From Actinomycetota bacterium (lineage in GTDB: Bacteria > Actinomycetota > Thermoleophilia > UBA2241), in contig JAAYBE010000032.1 in NCBI GenBank assembly GCA_012719015.1, forward strand, positions 1 through 14,505: a stretch of 14,505 nucleotides of DNA. The letters run 5' to 3'. The notes beneath the pieces are model-generated. The model did not search any database. It had not been told where the DNA came from and worked only from the letters and a program-made list of their open reading frames with translations. Numbering within the stretch: position 1 is the stretch's first letter; each line of letters opens with the position of its first letter. Shown one piece after another: positions 13,059 through 14,505 of the stretch. The position numbers and the translations under genes were made by a program.

Positions 13059-13092
13059 GCGCGCGGGGCGGCCCCGGGGCCGCCCCGCGCGC
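13059..13092 (-). terminator. Perfect 34-base G+C palindrome, probable terminator of the pilus operon
   Basis: The sequence is a perfect palindrome of two 17-base arms centred between 13075 and 13076, made only of G and C; its centre is GGCCCCGGGGCC. It begins 20 bases beyond the stop codon of the PilP-position gene. As RNA it would form a very stable hairpin. No U-run follows on the minus strand, so it resembles the U-less hairpin terminators reported for actinobacteria. It separates the pilus genes from the aro genes. The rest of the roughly 100-base gap shows only the aroC -10 candidate. Confidence 0.65.
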
Positions 13093-13112
13093 ACGCTGGT
13101 CGTTCCGCCGGC

Positions 13113-13940
13113 CTACTTGATGATCACCTGGCCGGCGTACAGCTTGAGGGTCTGGTCGCCGTGGCGGATGGTGACGGTCTGGGCGGCGGCGTCGATGGCC
13201 AGGACCTCGATCTCGCCCCACGAGGTGCTGAAGACGTCGCCCACCCGCTTGTCGGCGAAGGTCTTGCCGTCCACCTCGAACGTCGCCGTGGCGGTCCCGT
13301 TCTGGGTGTTGATGCTGAGGACGCTGATGCTGTGGCCCTTGCCGCCCCCGCTGCCTCCGCCGCCGCTGCGGGCGCCGATGGAGAGCACCCGGATCTCGTA
13401 CGAGACGCCGGAGTCGAGCGTGACGGTCACCTGCTCGCCGAGATTGACCGAGAAGGACTTGTCGCCGTTCTCGAGCTTGCCGTCGAGGACCGCGAAGGTC
13501 ACGTCGCCGGAGGTCACCCCCATCACCCGGAAGGCCGCCGCCGACCCGCCCGGCACCTTGTCGCCCGAGGTGACGGTGTAGTTCGTCCCGTCGACCCTGA
13601 TCTTGGCGGCGAGGTCGCTCGGCACCGGCTTGCCGGTCGGGGTCGCGGTCGGCGACCCCGTCGGGGCCGTCGAGGCGCCCGGCGTCGGGAAGGGGATGAA
13701 GGGGTCCTTGCTGGTGAACTTGTCGAGCAGCGGCTGCTCCTTGGCGGGGTCGGCCGCCGCCAGCGCGGCGGTCCCCTCGTCGTCGGCGTAGACGCCGGCG
13801 GCGTTCAGGGCCGCCTCTCCCGAGGGCGCCGCCGGTGAGCCCGCCGCGCCGCTGCTGGCGAGGGCGACGGCCAGCGCCAGCGCCGCGCCGACGATGAGCG
13901 CGATGGCGATGTAGGTCAGCACACGCCGGTTCTGGCTCAT
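13113..13940 (-). CDS. Membrane-anchored protein in PilP position of a type IV pilus operon
   Basis: I do not recognise a named family with confidence. The 275-residue product has a short basic cytoplasmic N-terminus (MSQNRR) and one membrane helix at about 8-29. An Ala/Gly-rich stretch follows, then KFTSKDPFIPFP at about 74-85, a Pro/Thr/Ser linker (85-107) and two beta-rich segments. The segments (about 119-188 and 203-275) are joined by a Gly/Ser linker at 190-202. Each has a strand-DGK-strand pattern ending in a similar strand (YEIRVLSI, GEIEVLAI), so they may be an internal duplication. A DPF element followed by a small beta domain is also seen in PilP/GspC-like inner-membrane proteins. 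It directly follows pilO with a 4-base ATGA overlap and has GGAGG seven bases before ATG 13940. A role as the periplasmic partner of PilN/PilO is inferred from this context. Confidence 0.7.
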   Translation of the reverse strand: MSQNRRVLTYIAIALIVGAALALAVALASSGAAGSPAAPSGEAALNAAGVYADDEGTAALAAADPAKEQPLLDKFTSKDPFIPFPTPGASTAPTGSPTATPTGKPVPSDLAAKIRVDGTNYTVTSGDKVPGGSAAAFRVMGVTSGDVTFAVLDGKLENGDKSFSVNLGEQVTVTLDSGVSYEIRVLSIGARSGGGGSGGGKGHSISVLSINTQNGTATATFEVDGKTFADKRVGDVFSTSWGEIEVLAIDAAAQTVTIRHGDQTLKLYAGQVIIK

Positions 13941-14505
13941 TGTGCACCTCCCGCGGCAGCATCGGCCGTGGCGACGGGCGCGACGCCGCCCCACAGATAG
14001 GCGTTGAGTCCGAGGCTGACGGTGAGCTTGGGCGACGTGCCCGACGCCGCGTCCGACTCAGGCTGCATCTGCAGCGTGGTGACCTGCAGCAGACGCCCCG
14101 TGACCCGGAAGTTCGCGTTGCGGAAGGCGACGTACTCCTCGAGCCGGTAGAGGAAGTCCTCGACGTCGAAGTACCGGCCGGCGACGCTCAGCGTCACGGT
14201 CTGGATTCCGAACGGAGCGCCGGGAGTGACGGCCCCGCGGCTGATGCTCACCACGTCGACCCCCGAGGCCTCGGCGGTCCTGGTAAGCTCGATGATGAGC
14301 CCCGGCATGCCCTCGGCCACCGGCAGCATCTTGCCGAGGCGCACGATCTCGGCGCGCGACTGCGGCGCCGTCTTCTTGTAGGACTCGAGCTTGACGACCT
14401 CCTGCTTGGCCACGGCCAGCTGGCTCTGGGTCGACTGGACCTGCTGGTCCAGGTCGCTGAGCTCGCGCTGCTTGGGGCTGAAGAGCAGGAAGTACCAGGC
14501 GACGA
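13937..14505 (-). CDS. pilO: PilO-like type IV pilus assembly protein, 5' end outside window
   Basis: PilO is a bitopic inner-membrane protein that pairs with PilN in the alignment complex between the cytoplasmic PilM ring and the secretin in type IV pili. The frame stays open to the right edge, so the N-terminus is missing. About 188 residues are visible. They begin with the end of a membrane helix (VAWYFLLFSPKQREL), followed by a Gln/Leu/Lys coiled coil of about 35 residues, and then the PilO ferredoxin-like domain. That domain includes KMLPVAEGMPGLIIELTRTA and ASGVDVVSI, typical of PilO, and a beta/alpha region FDVEDFLYRLEEYV. The C-terminal 25 residues are Ala-rich. The GTG at 14413 is internal and not a start. 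The stop overlaps the ATG of the next gene by four bases. PilM and PilN would be expected upstream. Confidence 0.82.
   Translation of the reverse strand, partial: VAWYFLLFSPKQRELSDLDQQVQSTQSQLAVAKQEVVKLESYKKTAPQSRAEIVRLGKMLPVAEGMPGLIIELTRTAEASGVDVVSISRGAVTPGAPFGIQTVTLSVAGRYFDVEDFLYRLEEYVAFRNANFRVTGRLLQVTTLQMQPESDAASGTSPKLTVSLGLNAYLWGGVAPVATADAAAGGAQ

Noticed and set aside
11527..13581. A 684-codon open frame on the plus strand across aroK, aroC and the pilus-associated gene
   Set aside because: It runs antisense through three genes and the terminator palindrome, and its product is Arg/Ala/Gly/His-rich without motifs. High G+C content makes stop codons rare in such frames.
13854..13940. Signal peptide with cleavage in the PilP-position protein
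   Set aside because: There is no lipobox cysteine. The helix at residues 8-29 is followed by an Ala/Ser/Gly stretch in which a cleavage site cannot be called with confidence, so a membrane anchor is the simpler reading.
14411..14413. GTG at 14413 as the start of pilO
   Set aside because: The frame continues upstream with the end of a membrane helix and a coiled coil typical of PilO, so this valine is internal and the gene begins outside the window.
1..14505. CRISPR array, insertion sequence, tRNA/rRNA gene, prophage or defence system
   Set aside because: No tandem spaced repeats, transposase, recombinase, terminal repeats, RNA-gene cores or defence-type genes were seen. The window is almost completely filled by conserved housekeeping and pilus genes in one orientation.

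Overview
The window is a gene-dense, very G+C-rich stretch of bacterial chromosome. Every gene I can support lies on the minus strand, so transcription runs from position 14505 towards 1. The gaps are tiny: the largest is about 100 bases and most neighbours overlap by 4-11 bases. Base composition, many GTG starts, TANNNT-like -10 boxes and the gene set suggest a deep-branching actinobacterium. The class Thermoleophilia (Gaiellales/Solirubrobacterales) is my best guess, but this is inference. No mobile element, CRISPR array, tRNA or rRNA was seen.

In transcription order, region A (14505-13113) is the tail of a type IV pilus assembly operon. It holds a partial PilO-like protein and a membrane-anchored protein in the PilP position. 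The operon appears to end at a perfect 34-base G+C palindrome (13059-13092).

Region B (13011-9708) is a shikimate block, aroC-aroK-aroB-aroQ. It supplies four enzymes of the route from DAHP to chorismate. aroK, aroB and aroQ overlap by 4 bases at each junction.

Region C (9711-5413) follows the order pepP/pepQ, efp, a carboxyltransferase-biotin carrier fusion, nusB and xseB. Many bacteria, notably Firmicutes, carry accB-accC between efp and nusB. Here that slot holds a 616-residue protein joining a transcarboxylase-5S/OadA/PycB-like carboxyltransferase to an AccB-like biotinyl domain, and accC is absent.

Region D (5402-1) is ispA-dxs-tlyA-nadK-recN: isoprenoid precursor synthesis, an rRNA methyltransferase, NAD kinase and the 5' half of the DNA-repair gene recN. 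A perfect 11-bp hairpin at the ispA stop codon and a candidate extended -10 box just before dxs suggest a transcriptional break between the two isoprenoid genes.

No wholly new system is evident. The points most worth a second look are the carboxyltransferase-BCCP fusion and its altered biotinyl motif, the PilP-position protein, the two strong hairpins, and the near-leaderless promoter candidates at aroC and dxs.
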